Shown: piece after piece, positions 17,950 through 28,844 of the stretch
Numbering within the stretch: the first letter of the stretch is position 1
Layout: each line of letters starts with the position of its first letter
Origin: Candidatus Deferrimicrobiaceae bacterium
Lineage (GTDB): Bacteria > Desulfobacterota > Deferrimicrobia > Deferrimicrobiales > Deferrimicrobiaceae
Assembly: GCA_036504035.1 (NCBI GenBank)
Contig: DASXVV010000002.1
Coordinates: 62,001-126,000, forward strand
Direction of reading: 5' to 3'
DNA length: 64,000 nt
Made by a program: the position numbers and the translations under genes
The notes under the pieces: generated by a model
Database searches by the model: none
Seen by the model: only the letters and a program-made list of their open reading frames with translations
What the model was told of the DNA's origin: nothing

Positions 17950-19022
17950 CGATCCTCCAGCGCTACCTCTTCCGCGAGCTGGCCAAGACGATCCTCCTTT
18001 GCTCGTTCGGGTTCGTCATGCTCTTCCTCGTCATCGACTTCGTCGACAAGGCCGACGACTTCCTGAAGCACGGCGCAGCGGCGCGCGAGATCGCCCTCTA
18101 CTACCTGGCCACCGCCCCGAGCGTCTTCGTCCAGATCTCCCCGGTCGCGGTCCTCGTCGCCGTGCTCGTCACCATCTCGCTCCGGGCGCGCAGCAACGAG
18201 CTGACCGCCATGTTCGCGGGGGGATTAAGCCTGCCGAGGGTGTGCGCCCCGATCCTGATCGGCTGCACGCTCGTCTCGCTCCTGTCGTTCGGCTTTTCCG
18301 AGCTGCTCATTCCGCGCGCGTCGCGTGCCGCGCGGGAAGTCTCCCGCGCACGAGTCCAGCCCGGAAAGGTCGCCGCGCAATTCTCGATGAACCGCTACTG
18401 GATCCGGGGGGAAGGCGCCATCCTGTCGGCACAGCTGGTCGATTCGCGGGCCCGGACGCTTTCGGGCTTCCAGTATCTCGGAATCACCCCCGACTTCCGG
18501 CTGATCCGGCGCATCGAGGCCACGACGGCCACTTTCGGGAAGGACGGCCGGTGGCATCTCGACAACGGGATCGAGCGGACGGAAACGGGCGGCTTCGTTC
18601 CCGTTCCGTTCGCCCGGGAAACGTTCTCGTTCCCCGACACGATCCAGGGCTTCGTCGACGGAGAGACGCCGCCCGCCGAGATGACCTGGTCGCAGTTGTC
18701 CGCCTACGTCGCCGACCTCCGCGCCAAGGGGTATGACGTCCACCAGTATGCCGTCGACCTGAACGCGAAGCTGGCCTACCCGCTGCTCAACATCATCGTC
18801 AGCCTGATCGCCATCCCGTTCGCGCTGTCGGCCCCGCGCTCCGGCGGGGTCTGGCGCAGCATCGGCATCGGGCTGCTCGTCGGCTTTTTCTGCTGGATCA
18901 CCCTCTCGCTGTCGCTCTCCGTCGGGCGCAAAGGGCTTTTGCCCCCGTTCGTCGCCGCCTGGGCCCCGGGATTCCTGTTCGCCTCGGCCGGCCTGCTGCT
19001 GTTCCGGCATGCCAGGCGCTGA
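17946..19022 (+). CDS. lptG: LPS export ABC transporter permease LptG
   Basis: 358 residues. Second permease of the LptB2FG exporter. Begins MTILQRYLFRELAK, typical of LptG, with an early membrane pair (LLCSFGFVMLFLVIDFVDK), the LRARSNELTAMFAGGLSL coupling region that contacts LptB, a periplasmic domain, and final membrane segments near residues 275-350. ATG 17946 overlaps the lptF stop, so expression is coupled. It is convergent with the aldo/keto reductase gene, with two bases between the stop codons. Confidence 0.92.
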   Translation: MTILQRYLFRELAKTILLCSFGFVMLFLVIDFVDKADDFLKHGAAAREIALYYLATAPSVFVQISPVAVLVAVLVTISLRARSNELTAMFAGGLSLPRVCAPILIGCTLVSLLSFGFSELLIPRASRAAREVSRARVQPGKVAAQFSMNRYWIRGEGAILSAQLVDSRARTLSGFQYLGITPDFRLIRRIEATTATFGKDGRWHLDNGIERTETGGFVPVPFARETFSFPDTIQGFVDGETPPAEMTWSQLSAYVADLRAKGYDVHQYAVDLNAKLAYPLLNIIVSLIAIPFALSAPRSGGVWRSIGIGLLVGFFCWITLSLSLSVGRKGLLPPFVAAWAPGFLFASAGLLLFRHARR

Positions 19023-19024
19023 TT

Positions 19025-19975
19025 TCAGACGACCCGAATGACGAACTCCGGGCAGGCCTCCGCGCAGTATCCGCACAGCACGCAAATCGACGCGTCCACC
19101 TCGGCCTTCCCGTCCACGATCGAGAGCGCCCGCGAGGCGCAGGCCGGCACGCAGGCGCCGCACCCCTTGCAGAACTGAGTCATGATGCGCAGCCGACGCC
19201 GACGCGCCTCGAGCGGTTTCCAGACGTCTTCTTCCGCCACTCCCTCCGCGAAGAAGCGGACGTTCGCGTCGACCTCCTCCGCCGAGAGCATCCCGATCGC
19301 CACCGCATGGACGAACGGGAACGACCGCACCCATGCCAGACTGGCCCGCGCGTCGCGGATGAAGTTGCCGCCGGCAAGCGCCTTCATCGCGTAGATCCCC
19401 TTGCCGGCCTCCGCGCATGCGGAGATCGCCTCCAACATTTCGTCGACCGTCCCGCCGAGAATCCCCATGCCGACCCGATTGAGCAGCGGGTGGATCACCT
19501 CCACCTCGGGATGACGCGCCGCCTCGCGAATCGCGGGCACGTAGTGGGACGACAGGCCGACGTGCGCGATCTTCCCCTCTTCTTTCATCTTCAACAGCTC
19601 CGCGAAGACCTCCGTGCGGTCGGAAAACGGCCGCTCCACCTTCGCCCCGTGCATGTGGACCACCTCGATCCGCTCGCGCCCCATCTCCCGCAGCGCCCGC
19701 TCGACGTGCGCGCGCGCCGTCGCCGGATCGGCCGCGTGCGTCTTCGAGAGGACCACGACCGGGCCGTCCCATCCGCCCAGCCCTTCCCGGACGTGGCCAT
19801 AGGTGCCGTACAGTTCGGCGGTGTCGATCGTCGTCACCCCGCGATCGAGCGCCCGGCGGATCAGTTTCCCGCCCTCCGCCGGTAAAAGGTTCGCCTGCAG
19901 AGGTCCCATCGGGAGCGTGCCGAACACGAGCGGGAAGATCTCCAGGCCTGTCTTGCCGAGTCGTACCGTCTTCAT
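19025..19975 (-). CDS. Aldo/keto reductase with C-terminal [4Fe-4S] ferredoxin domain
   Basis: 316 residues. The AKR barrel shows GTLPMGPLQ, the catalytic-type DTAELYGTYG (Asp, Tyr), SKTH (Lys) and HMHG. The C-terminus has two 4Fe-4S motifs, CKGCGACVPAC and CVLCGYCAEACPE, as in the ferredoxin-fused AKR subfamily of anaerobes. It probably couples reduction of a carbonyl to ferredoxin-level electrons; the substrate is unknown. Two ATG codons are adjacent (19978, 19975); the second has better spacing from GGAGGA. A TATACT element at 20008-20013 on the minus strand is a candidate -10. Divergent from the PfpI-family gene. Confidence 0.85.
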   Translation of the reverse strand: MKTVRLGKTGLEIFPLVFGTLPMGPLQANLLPAEGGKLIRRALDRGVTTIDTAELYGTYGHVREGLGGWDGPVVVLSKTHAADPATARAHVERALREMGRERIEVVHMHGAKVERPFSDRTEVFAELLKMKEEGKIAHVGLSSHYVPAIREAARHPEVEVIHPLLNRVGMGILGGTVDEMLEAISACAEAGKGIYAMKALAGGNFIRDARASLAWVRSFPFVHAVAIGMLSAEEVDANVRFFAEGVAEEDVWKPLEARRRRLRIMTQFCKGCGACVPACASRALSIVDGKAEVDASICVLCGYCAEACPEFVIRVV

Positions 19976-20104
19976 CATTCCTCCGTTGCGTTTTCCGTGT
20001 GATTCCCAGTATACCTGAGCAGATCGGCACTCCCTTGACCGGGGGGGGGAAACCACAGGCAGGGCGTACGGCATCCAACAAGGGTAAAGGAAAAGGAGGA
20101 CGCG

Positions 20105-20638
20105 ATGAAACCATTGTCAGGGAAAAAGGTGCTCTTCCTCGTCAACCAGGTCGACTTCCGGGATGAAGAGATGCTCCAACCGAAAGAGGAATTGACGGCT
20201 GCCGGCGCAGTCGTTTTCATCGCAGCCAGGGACAAGGCCACCGCGAAGGGCATGCTCGGCGCCGTGGTCGAACCGGATCTCGCGATCCGCGACGCGATGG
20301 CGGCGGACTACGATGCCGTCGTCGCCGTCGGCGGCCGCGGCACGCCCGACTGGCTCTGGCAGGACGATGCCGCCCACGCACTGCTGCGAGATTCGAAGGC
20401 GGCGGGGAAGCTGGTCGCAGGCATCTGCCTGTCGGGCGCGACGTTGGCGATCGCCGGCGTGCTGAAGGGGGTCGAAGCCACCTGTTGGCCCACCGACGAC
20501 TCCCTGAAGGCCATGCGCAGCGGCGGAGCCTCTTATGTCGACCGCCCGGTCGTCGTTTCGGGGAAGATCATCACGGCCAATGGGCCGCCCGCAGCCCACG
20601 AATTCGGAAAAGCGCTGATCGCGGCGCTCTCGCGATAG
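20105..20638 (+). CDS. DJ-1/PfpI family protein
   Basis: 177 residues. Class-I-glutamine-amidotransferase-like fold, with the nucleophile Cys in AGICLSGATLAIAG and the Glu-type position in VDFRDEEMLQPK. Members are proteases, chaperones, glyoxalases or deglycases, and sequence alone does not decide which. GGAGG precedes the ATG at 20105. The promoter region upstream contains a G9 run (20041-20049). Followed 105 bases later, in the same direction, by an FAD oxidase gene, which may be cotranscribed. Confidence 0.85.
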   Translation: MKPLSGKKVLFLVNQVDFRDEEMLQPKEELTAAGAVVFIAARDKATAKGMLGAVVEPDLAIRDAMAADYDAVVAVGGRGTPDWLWQDDAAHALLRDSKAAGKLVAGICLSGATLAIAGVLKGVEATCWPTDDSLKAMRSGGASYVDRPVVVSGKIITANGPPAAHEFGKALIAALSR

Positions 20639-20743
20639 CCGAACCGAATCTCGACGATCGCTTCCGTGAAGCCGTCCGAACCTTCTGTACCGATTGTTGC
20701 GTCAAAATGCAATCGGCAACCACGGGAAGGGCAGGAGGGCGAC

Positions 20744-22129
20744 ATGACGACTTTCGATAAGGGCAAGATCGAAGCGTTGAAAAGCGGCTTCAAGGGCGAG
20801 ATCCTGCTTCCGGGAAACGGCGCCTACGAATCCGCACGCGGGATCTGGAACGCGATGATCGACAGGCACCCCGCGGTCATCGCCCGTTGCACCGACACGC
20901 CGGGCGTCGTCCGGTGCGTCAACTTCGCGAGGGACAACGCCCTCCTGCTCGCCGTGCGCGGCGGGGGGCACAACATCGCCGGCAACGCGGTGTGCGACGA
21001 CGGTTTCGTGATCGACCTTTCGCTGATGAAGGCCGCACGAGTCGACGTCGCCGGACGCCGCGCCACCATCGAAGGGGGCGCCACGCTCGGGGACCTCGAC
21101 GCCGCCACCCAGGCCCACGGCCTCGCCACGCCGACCGGCATCAATTCCACCACCGGCATTGCCGGGCTCACGCTCGGCGGAGGCTTCGGCTGGCTCAGCC
21201 GCAAGTACGGCATGACGGTCGACAACCTCGAGTCCGCCGAGGTGGTGACCGCGGCCGGCGAAGTGGTGCGCGCCAGCGCGACCGAACACCCCGACCTCTT
21301 CTGGGCGCTCCGGGGAGGCAGCGGCAATTTCGGCGTGGTCACCCGCTTCGAGTTCCGGCTTCACCCCGTCGGCCCCGACCTCCTGAGCGGCCTCATCGTG
21401 TACCCCCTTTCGGAGGCAAAGGCGGTGCTCCAGCAGTATCGGGAATTCATCGACAAGGCGCCTGACGAGCTCTCGGTGTGGCCCGTCCTGCGCCTGGCGC
21501 CACCGCTGCCGTTCCTGCCAGAGGCGGTCCACGGCAAGGGAATCGTCGCGCTGGCGCTGATCTACGCGGGAGACCCGAAGGCGGGCGAACAACGGGTCGA
21601 GCCGCTGCGCCGGTTCGGCACGCTCCTGGGCGAGCACGTCGGCGTCCAGCCCTACGTGGCCTGGCAGAAGGTTTTCGACCCCCTCCTCGCCCCCGGCGCC
21701 CGCAACTACTGGAAATCCCACAATTTCACGAAGCTTGAGGACGGCCTCTTCGATACCGTGATCGACGCCATCGGGAAGCAGCCTTCCCCGCAGTGCGAGA
21801 TCTTCTTCGGATCGATCGGGGGCGCCACCACCCGCCCGGCCCCGGACGCCACCGCCTACGCCCACCGCGAAACCCGCTTCGTGATGAACGTCCACGGCCG
21901 TTGGGACGACGCAGCCGACGACCAGCGCTGCATCGGCTGGGCGCGCGATTTCTTCAAGGCTTCGGCCCCCTTCGCCAGCGGCGGCGTCTATGTCAATTTC
22001 CTCACCGCCGATGAAGGCGACCGCATCCGCTCCGCCTACGGCCCGAACTACGACCGCCTCGTCCAGGTGAAGCGCAAGTACGATCCGGCCAACCTCTTCC
22101 GGGTGAACCAGAACATCCCGCCGGGCTAG
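20744..22129 (+). CDS. FAD-linked oxidase of the berberine bridge enzyme-like family
   Basis: 461 residues. PCMH-type FAD-binding domain, then substrate domain and a C-terminal BBE motif (YDRLVQVKRKYDPANLFR). The flavin-linking His is present in VRGGGHNIAG. The second linkage (Cys) of bicovalent members falls in TPTGINSTTGIAGLTLGG, where I see no Cys, so a single covalent bond is expected. Relatives oxidise sugars, alkaloids or alcohols with oxygen. ATG 20744 has GGAGGG upstream. Convergent with the DUF362 gene; the two TAG stops share the palindrome CTAG. Confidence 0.85.
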   Translation: MTTFDKGKIEALKSGFKGEILLPGNGAYESARGIWNAMIDRHPAVIARCTDTPGVVRCVNFARDNALLLAVRGGGHNIAGNAVCDDGFVIDLSLMKAARVDVAGRRATIEGGATLGDLDAATQAHGLATPTGINSTTGIAGLTLGGGFGWLSRKYGMTVDNLESAEVVTAAGEVVRASATEHPDLFWALRGGSGNFGVVTRFEFRLHPVGPDLLSGLIVYPLSEAKAVLQQYREFIDKAPDELSVWPVLRLAPPLPFLPEAVHGKGIVALALIYAGDPKAGEQRVEPLRRFGTLLGEHVGVQPYVAWQKVFDPLLAPGARNYWKSHNFTKLEDGLFDTVIDAIGKQPSPQCEIFFGSIGGATTRPAPDATAYAHRETRFVMNVHGRWDDAADDQRCIGWARDFFKASAPFASGGVYVNFLTADEGDRIRSAYGPNYDRLVQVKRKYDPANLFRVNQNIPPG

Positions 22130-23106
22130 AGCGTGACCAGCTCGTACCGGTCGTTGCCCATTTTCATTTCCTTCATGTACGAAAGCTGGCGCAGCCCCTT
22201 GCGGGATTCGATGCGCTCCCGGAGGTCGTGGAGCTCCGCCTCGGGAAGCCCGTACACCAGGTCGATTGACGCCTTGTCGACGGCCAAAAGGTCGGTGGAG
22301 GCGAGGATCCCCAGATTGCGGGCCTTGACCGGAGCAGCCGTGACGCCTGCACAGTCGCAATCCACGGACATGTTCCGCAGCACGTTGATGTAGACGATCC
22401 GGTTGCCGAAATGATCGATGGAGGCCTTGGCCGACTCCACCATGTTTTCCTGGAAAGGCTCGCCCTTGAGCCACGACGCATAGTTTTCGTTGTCGGGGGC
22501 GGCATGGATCATCTTCTTACCGATGGGCCCGTCCGCGAGGCCGATGGCGATGTTCTTCAGCGATCCGCCGAAACCGCCCATGGCGTGACCCTTGAAATGG
22601 GTCAGCACCACCAGCGAGTCGTACTTCAGGAGGTTCCTGCCCACGGACATCTCCTTGAAACGTTTCCCTCCCTTGACGGGAATCATCACCGCCCCGTCCT
22701 CGTCGAGGATGTCCACCGGACAGAAATCCCAACCGTTGACCTTGATGGTCTCGCGGTGATCCGCCGTGGTGGATCTCTTTCCCTTGTACAAGGTGTTGGT
22801 CTCGACCAGGCAACTGCCGGGAATCCGCGCCTGCAGCGCCTTCACCATGTCCCGCGGGAGGATGTTGGGACCGTTCGGCTCGCCGGTATGCACCTTGATG
22901 CCGGTCCTGCCCGTAATCTCGCGATCGATCCTCGAATAGATCTTCAGCAGCGCGTCCGGGCCGATGTCCCGTGAAAAGTACACTCGGGAACTGTCCGACC
23001 CGGCACCGAGCGCGTCCCCCATGCCGCGGAATCCGCACAGGGCGCCCGCGCCCAGCACGACGGCGCTGGTCTTCAGGAACGTGCGGCGCGAACTTTGTCT
23101 TTCCAT
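22126..23106 (-). CDS. Tat-exported DUF362-domain protein
   Basis: 326 residues. A twin-arginine signal (SSRRTFLKTSAVVLGAGAL) predicts export of a folded, probably cofactor-bound protein. The body matches DUF362: GEPNGPNILPRDMVKALQ, VVLTHFKGHAMGGFGGSLKN, and CDCAGVTAAP with paired cysteines. DUF362 proteins often carry ferredoxin domains; here only the CDC pair is present, with no 4Fe-4S motif. Biochemical role unknown. ATG 23106 is chosen for AAAGGACGAAGG upstream and because it places the RR motif at residue 7. Confidence 0.8.
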   Translation of the reverse strand: MERQSSRRTFLKTSAVVLGAGALCGFRGMGDALGAGSDSSRVYFSRDIGPDALLKIYSRIDREITGRTGIKVHTGEPNGPNILPRDMVKALQARIPGSCLVETNTLYKGKRSTTADHRETIKVNGWDFCPVDILDEDGAVMIPVKGGKRFKEMSVGRNLLKYDSLVVLTHFKGHAMGGFGGSLKNIAIGLADGPIGKKMIHAAPDNENYASWLKGEPFQENMVESAKASIDHFGNRIVYINVLRNMSVDCDCAGVTAAPVKARNLGILASTDLLAVDKASIDLVYGLPEAELHDLRERIESRKGLRQLSYMKEMKMGNDRYELVTL

Positions 23107-23197
23107 GGCCTTCGTCCTTTCGCAAGGGATTGGTTCAATTGTCCTTCCGCCCTTAGGGAAACGGGTAGACCGATCCTGCCTGTTTCTTGCCTGATCG

Positions 23198-23244
23198 TAC
23201 GGATCCGGCCCTTTATCCGTATCGTAGACCTGCATCTGGATGCA
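23198..23244. promoter_or_regulatory. Two inverted repeats upstream of the DUF362 gene
   Basis: TACGGAT (23198-23204) and ATCCGTA (23215-23221) form one inverted repeat with a 10-base spacer; TGCATC-TG-GATGCA (23231-23244) is a second, perfect one. They lie 92-138 bases before the DUF362 start and could be operators or a folded leader. The rest of the 310-base gap between 23107 and 23416 shows no gene. Confidence 0.35.
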
Positions 23245-23416
23245 AACGTTCAACCTCGTCGAGGAGTCATTCCACCAGATCCTGATTTTTCTCTTTCGCT
23301 ATTGTCAACTTGTCATCAGGACGATTCCATAGGGGCGAAGCCGACGCGTACGCAGCCGGATAATTGAGGCTTCTTAGGAAACGCGAAAAGGCGGGAGGCA
23401 ATCGGGTCCGAACAAT

Positions 23417-23450
23417 AACGCCGGGTGGCCCTTTCGGGCCGCCCGGCGTT
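23417..23450 (-). terminator. Intrinsic-type terminator after ahcY
   Basis: A 15-base-pair stem (arms 23417-23431 and 23436-23450, one G-T pair) with loop TTTC, followed on the minus strand by TTATTGTT. It lies 43 bases past the ahcY stop and is the first strong hairpin after the long minus-strand run. The plus strand also ends in TTTT, so it may act in both directions. Confidence 0.75.
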
Positions 23451-23493
23451 TTCGTTCACTGCTATGGAACCGTGGTCGGCGCGGTTCGCCGAA

Positions 23494-25939
<2,446 letters not shown>

Positions 25940-25988
25940 GCTGATATCGCTCCTGTCGTATGGATTGACTTAAACGTGTAATTGTATG

Positions 25989-27761
25989 TCAAAACTGCTC
26001 GTCTGGAAACAAATCTTCCATTTTTTTGCGAAGTCCCCGCTCGATATCGGTCGCCGTGCCGTGCAGCAGCATGCCGCCGGCGAACTCCCGCGCCTCGTAG
26101 GCGTTGGACTTCCGGATGATCCGCTTGACCCACGGAATGGCGGTGGCGTTCATGCTGAGCTCGTCGAGCCCCAGCCCCAGCAGGAGATAGGAGTAGAGCG
26201 GCTCGCCCGCCATCTCGCCGCACATGGAGACGGGGATCCCCGCATCGTGCCCCGCCTCGACAATGCGCCGGATGAGACGGAGGATTGCCGGGTGGAGCGG
26301 CTCGTAGAGGTAAGAGACGTGCTCGTTGATCCGGTCGATCGCCAGCGCGTACTGGATGAGATCGTTGGTGCCGATGCTGAAGAACTTGACTTCGCGCGCG
26401 AGCAGGTCGGCCACGACGGCGGCGGAGGGGATCTCGACCATGATGCCGATCGGCATTTCCTTGTCGAACGCCTGCCGCCGCTTCTTGAGCTCGGCCTTGG
26501 TCTCCTCGACGACCGCCAGCGCGGCGCGCAGCTCGGAGATGCCGGAGATCATGGGGAACATCATCCGGACCTTGCCGAAGGCCGAGGCGCGCAGGATGGC
26601 CCGGAGCTGCGCCTTGAAGATGTCGCGCTCCTTGAGGCAGAATCGGATGGCGCGAAGCCCCATCGCCGGGTTCATCTCGTCGGCCAGCTCGATCTGGGAG
26701 GCGAACTTGTCGCCGCCCAGGTCGAACGTGCGGATCGTCACCGGATTCTGCCCGAACCGTTCGGCGACCAGCTTGTAGGTCAGGAAGTGCTCCTCTTCGG
26801 AGGGAAGATCCTTCCGGTTGAGGAAGAGGAACTCGGTGCGATAGAGGCCGATGCCGTCGGCGCCGCTGCGCAGGGCGAGGTCGGTCTCCTCTGGGAACTC
26901 GATGTTGGCATGCAGCTTCAGCGTCTTGCCGTCGCGGCTGACCGCGGGGAGGCGGGCGATCTTCGCGAGGTCCTTGATCCTGTGGCTGTAGACCTTCCGC
27001 TTGTCGGCGTACTCGCGCACCTTCTCGGGGGTGGGGCGCAGGATGACGATGCCCGCCTCGCCGTCGACGATGAGCTCGTCTCCGGGGATGTATTCCTCGG
27101 TCATCTTCTCGAGCCCGACCACGGCGGGAATGCCGAGGGACCTTGCCGTGATGGCCGTGTGCGACGTCTTGCTGCCGACGTCGGTGGCGAAGCCCAGAAC
27201 GGAGCTGTTGAGGATCTGCGCCGTGTCGGCCGGCGACAGGTCGTGCGCAACCACCACCACCGCGTCCTTGATGGAGGAGATCGAGTCGACCGGGTTGCCC
27301 GCCAGGTTCTCGAGCACCCGGTGCCCAATCTGGCGAACGTCGTTGGCGCGCTCGCGCAGGTAGGGGTCCTCGATCCGGTGGAACGTCTCGAGCAGGTTCT
27401 GGAGCACCTTGTTGAACGCCCAGTCGGCCTTGTACTGGTTCTCGCGGATGAGGCGAACAGTCTGGTCGACGAGCATCGAGTCGTCGAGAAGCGCCAGGTG
27501 GACCGTGAGGATCTGGTAATGATCGGACTCGGGGTCGCTCACGCTGTCACGGATGGCGTTGAGCTGCTCCTTGGAGCGCGCCAGCGCCCGCTGGAACGAG
27601 GCCACCTCCTCGTCGAGCTTCTCGCGCGAGACGGTGGAGTGGACGGAGCGGGGCAGCGCCCGGTTCAGGAAGAAGCCGCTCCCGATGGCGATCCCGCCGG
27701 AGGCGGGAATGCCGTGCAGGGTCTTCATCTTCGGACGCGGGACTTCGGCCATCTCAGTCAC
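25989..27761 (-). CDS. ptsI: PTS enzyme I (phosphoenolpyruvate-protein phosphotransferase)
   Basis: 590 residues. Takes phosphate from PEP onto a histidine and passes it to HPr. N-terminal swivelling domain with the active His in SKTSHTAITARSLGIP, then the PEP-binding barrel with RTEFLFLNR, GLRAIRFCL, FSIGTNDLIQYALA and the Cys-containing VSMCGEMAG. No GAF domain is present, so this is the sugar-type EI rather than PtsP. The ATG at 27761 overlaps the HPr stop (ATGA). Same transcript direction as the EII genes. Confidence 0.95.
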   Translation of the reverse strand: MTEMAEVPRPKMKTLHGIPASGGIAIGSGFFLNRALPRSVHSTVSREKLDEEVASFQRALARSKEQLNAIRDSVSDPESDHYQILTVHLALLDDSMLVDQTVRLIRENQYKADWAFNKVLQNLLETFHRIEDPYLRERANDVRQIGHRVLENLAGNPVDSISSIKDAVVVVAHDLSPADTAQILNSSVLGFATDVGSKTSHTAITARSLGIPAVVGLEKMTEEYIPGDELIVDGEAGIVILRPTPEKVREYADKRKVYSHRIKDLAKIARLPAVSRDGKTLKLHANIEFPEETDLALRSGADGIGLYRTEFLFLNRKDLPSEEEHFLTYKLVAERFGQNPVTIRTFDLGGDKFASQIELADEMNPAMGLRAIRFCLKERDIFKAQLRAILRASAFGKVRMMFPMISGISELRAALAVVEETKAELKKRRQAFDKEMPIGIMVEIPSAAVVADLLAREVKFFSIGTNDLIQYALAIDRINEHVSYLYEPLHPAILRLIRRIVEAGHDAGIPVSMCGEMAGEPLYSYLLLGLGLDELSMNATAIPWVKRIIRKSNAYEAREFAGGMLLHGTATDIERGLRKKMEDLFPDEQF

Positions 27762-28042
27762 TCCTCCCCGAATTTCGCCTGGATCAGTTCGCCGATCGCG
27801 TCGATGGCCGCAGCGGCGTCATCCCCCTCGGCCCGGATGACGACCGTCGTATCTTTGGGGGCCGCGAGCATCAGGACGCCCATGATGCTCTTGGCGTTGA
27901 CCTCCATCTCGTCGCGGCCGATCTTGATCTCGCTCGTGAACCGGTTGGCGATACGGACCAGCTGGGCGGCCGCGCGTGCGTGCAACCCCAGCTTGTTGGT
28001 GATGCCGAAGCTGCGCTCCATCGGTTCGGTTCCCGTCTCCAT
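27758..28042 (-). CDS. ptsH: Phosphocarrier protein HPr
   Basis: 94 residues, with a short N-terminal extension before ERSFGITNKLG. The EI-phosphorylated His is in GLHARAAAQ, and the regulatory Ser is in AKSIMGVLMLAA, the site used by HPr kinase (hprK is in the same run). So this HPr can be phosphorylated at both His and Ser. ATG 28042 has GGGGAG six bases upstream. Overlaps ptsI by four bases and follows EIID by 37 bases. Confidence 0.94.
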   Translation of the reverse strand: METGTEPMERSFGITNKLGLHARAAAQLVRIANRFTSEIKIGRDEMEVNAKSIMGVLMLAAPKDTTVVIRAEGDDAAAAIDAIGELIQAKFGEE

Positions 28043-28079
28043 TAATTTCTCCCCGGATTCTTTCAGGCTCGCCCCGGCA

Positions 28080-28844
28080 TCAGCGCCGGACCAGCAGCAA
28101 GCCGACGAGCAGCAGCAGCAACAGCAATTCGGAAGGCGAAACCGCCTTGCGGAACATGAGCGTGAACAGATTCACCAGAAGGACGGCGCCCGCGAAGCAG
28201 AGGACGGTCGCAAGCCACGAGACGCCCGCGCCGATGGCGCCCGCGACGCCCAAGGCGCCGTAGATCCCCCCGAGCACCGCGGCGGCCGTCTTGCGGTCCT
28301 CGGTCCGCAGCTTGAACCCCGCCCCCTTGAGGAATTCGACCGCTTTTTCCTGGCCTGCGATCCCGGCCGCGAACCCCCGCGAGCGGACGATCAGGTGGGA
28401 AAAGTTGTAGATCGCCAGCAGCGCCGCAATACCGAGGAGCGGGTGGATAAACGCCAGGATCGCCCCGGCCACGGAGGCCAGCGGCTTCAGCGCGCCCCAG
28501 AAATAGGCGTCGCCGATCGCGCCGAGCGTCCCCATGAGGCCGACCTTGAAGGTTCCGATCGACCGCGGATCTTCCTCCTGCGCGGCGACACGCTGCTCGA
28601 GGGAGACCGCCGCCCCGAGGATGACGCTGCCCATCGCCGGCTGGGTGTTGAAAAATTCAAGATGCCGCTTGATCGCCCGGGTGAGATCTTCGGGCCTGTC
28701 GGCGTATATATGCTTCAACGCGGGCAGGATGCTGTAGGCGAAGCCGACGTTCTGCATCCCTTCGTAGTTCCAGCAGCCCTGGACGAGGAATTGCCGCCGC
28801 CAGACCGCCCTGCGGACCGATGCCGGAAGCGTGCTGCCGCTCAC
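28080..28844 (-). CDS. PTS mannose-type membrane component EIID
   Basis: 254 residues. With EIIC it forms the membrane channel of a mannose-family PTS. Seen: RRQFLVQGCWNYEGMQNVGF, HLEFFNTQP and GTLGAIGDAYFW, all typical of EIID, then C-terminal membrane segments. GTG 28844 overlaps the EIIC stop (GTGA) and has GGTGG at fair spacing; GTG 28853 is an in-frame alternative. The family transports hexoses, but the sugar cannot be read from sequence, and in relatives of this organism the system may be mainly regulatory. Confidence 0.88.
   Translation of the reverse strand: MSGSTLPASVRRAVWRRQFLVQGCWNYEGMQNVGFAYSILPALKHIYADRPEDLTRAIKRHLEFFNTQPAMGSVILGAAVSLEQRVAAQEEDPRSIGTFKVGLMGTLGAIGDAYFWGALKPLASVAGAILAFIHPLLGIAALLAIYNFSHLIVRSRGFAAGIAGQEKAVEFLKGAGFKLRTEDRKTAAAVLGGIYGALGVAGAIGAGVSWLATVLCFAGAVLLVNLFTLMFRKAVSPSELLLLLLLVGLLLVRR

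Noticed and set aside
23095-23367. Short plus-strand open frame of 90 codons in the gap between the DUF362 and ahcY genes
   Set aside because: It starts inside the DUF362 signal region on the other strand, has no ribosome site and no domain.
25940-25988. SAM or SAH riboswitch before metK/ahcY
   Set aside because: Only 49 and 19 bases are available before the two genes, too little for these aptamers, and no core motif is visible.
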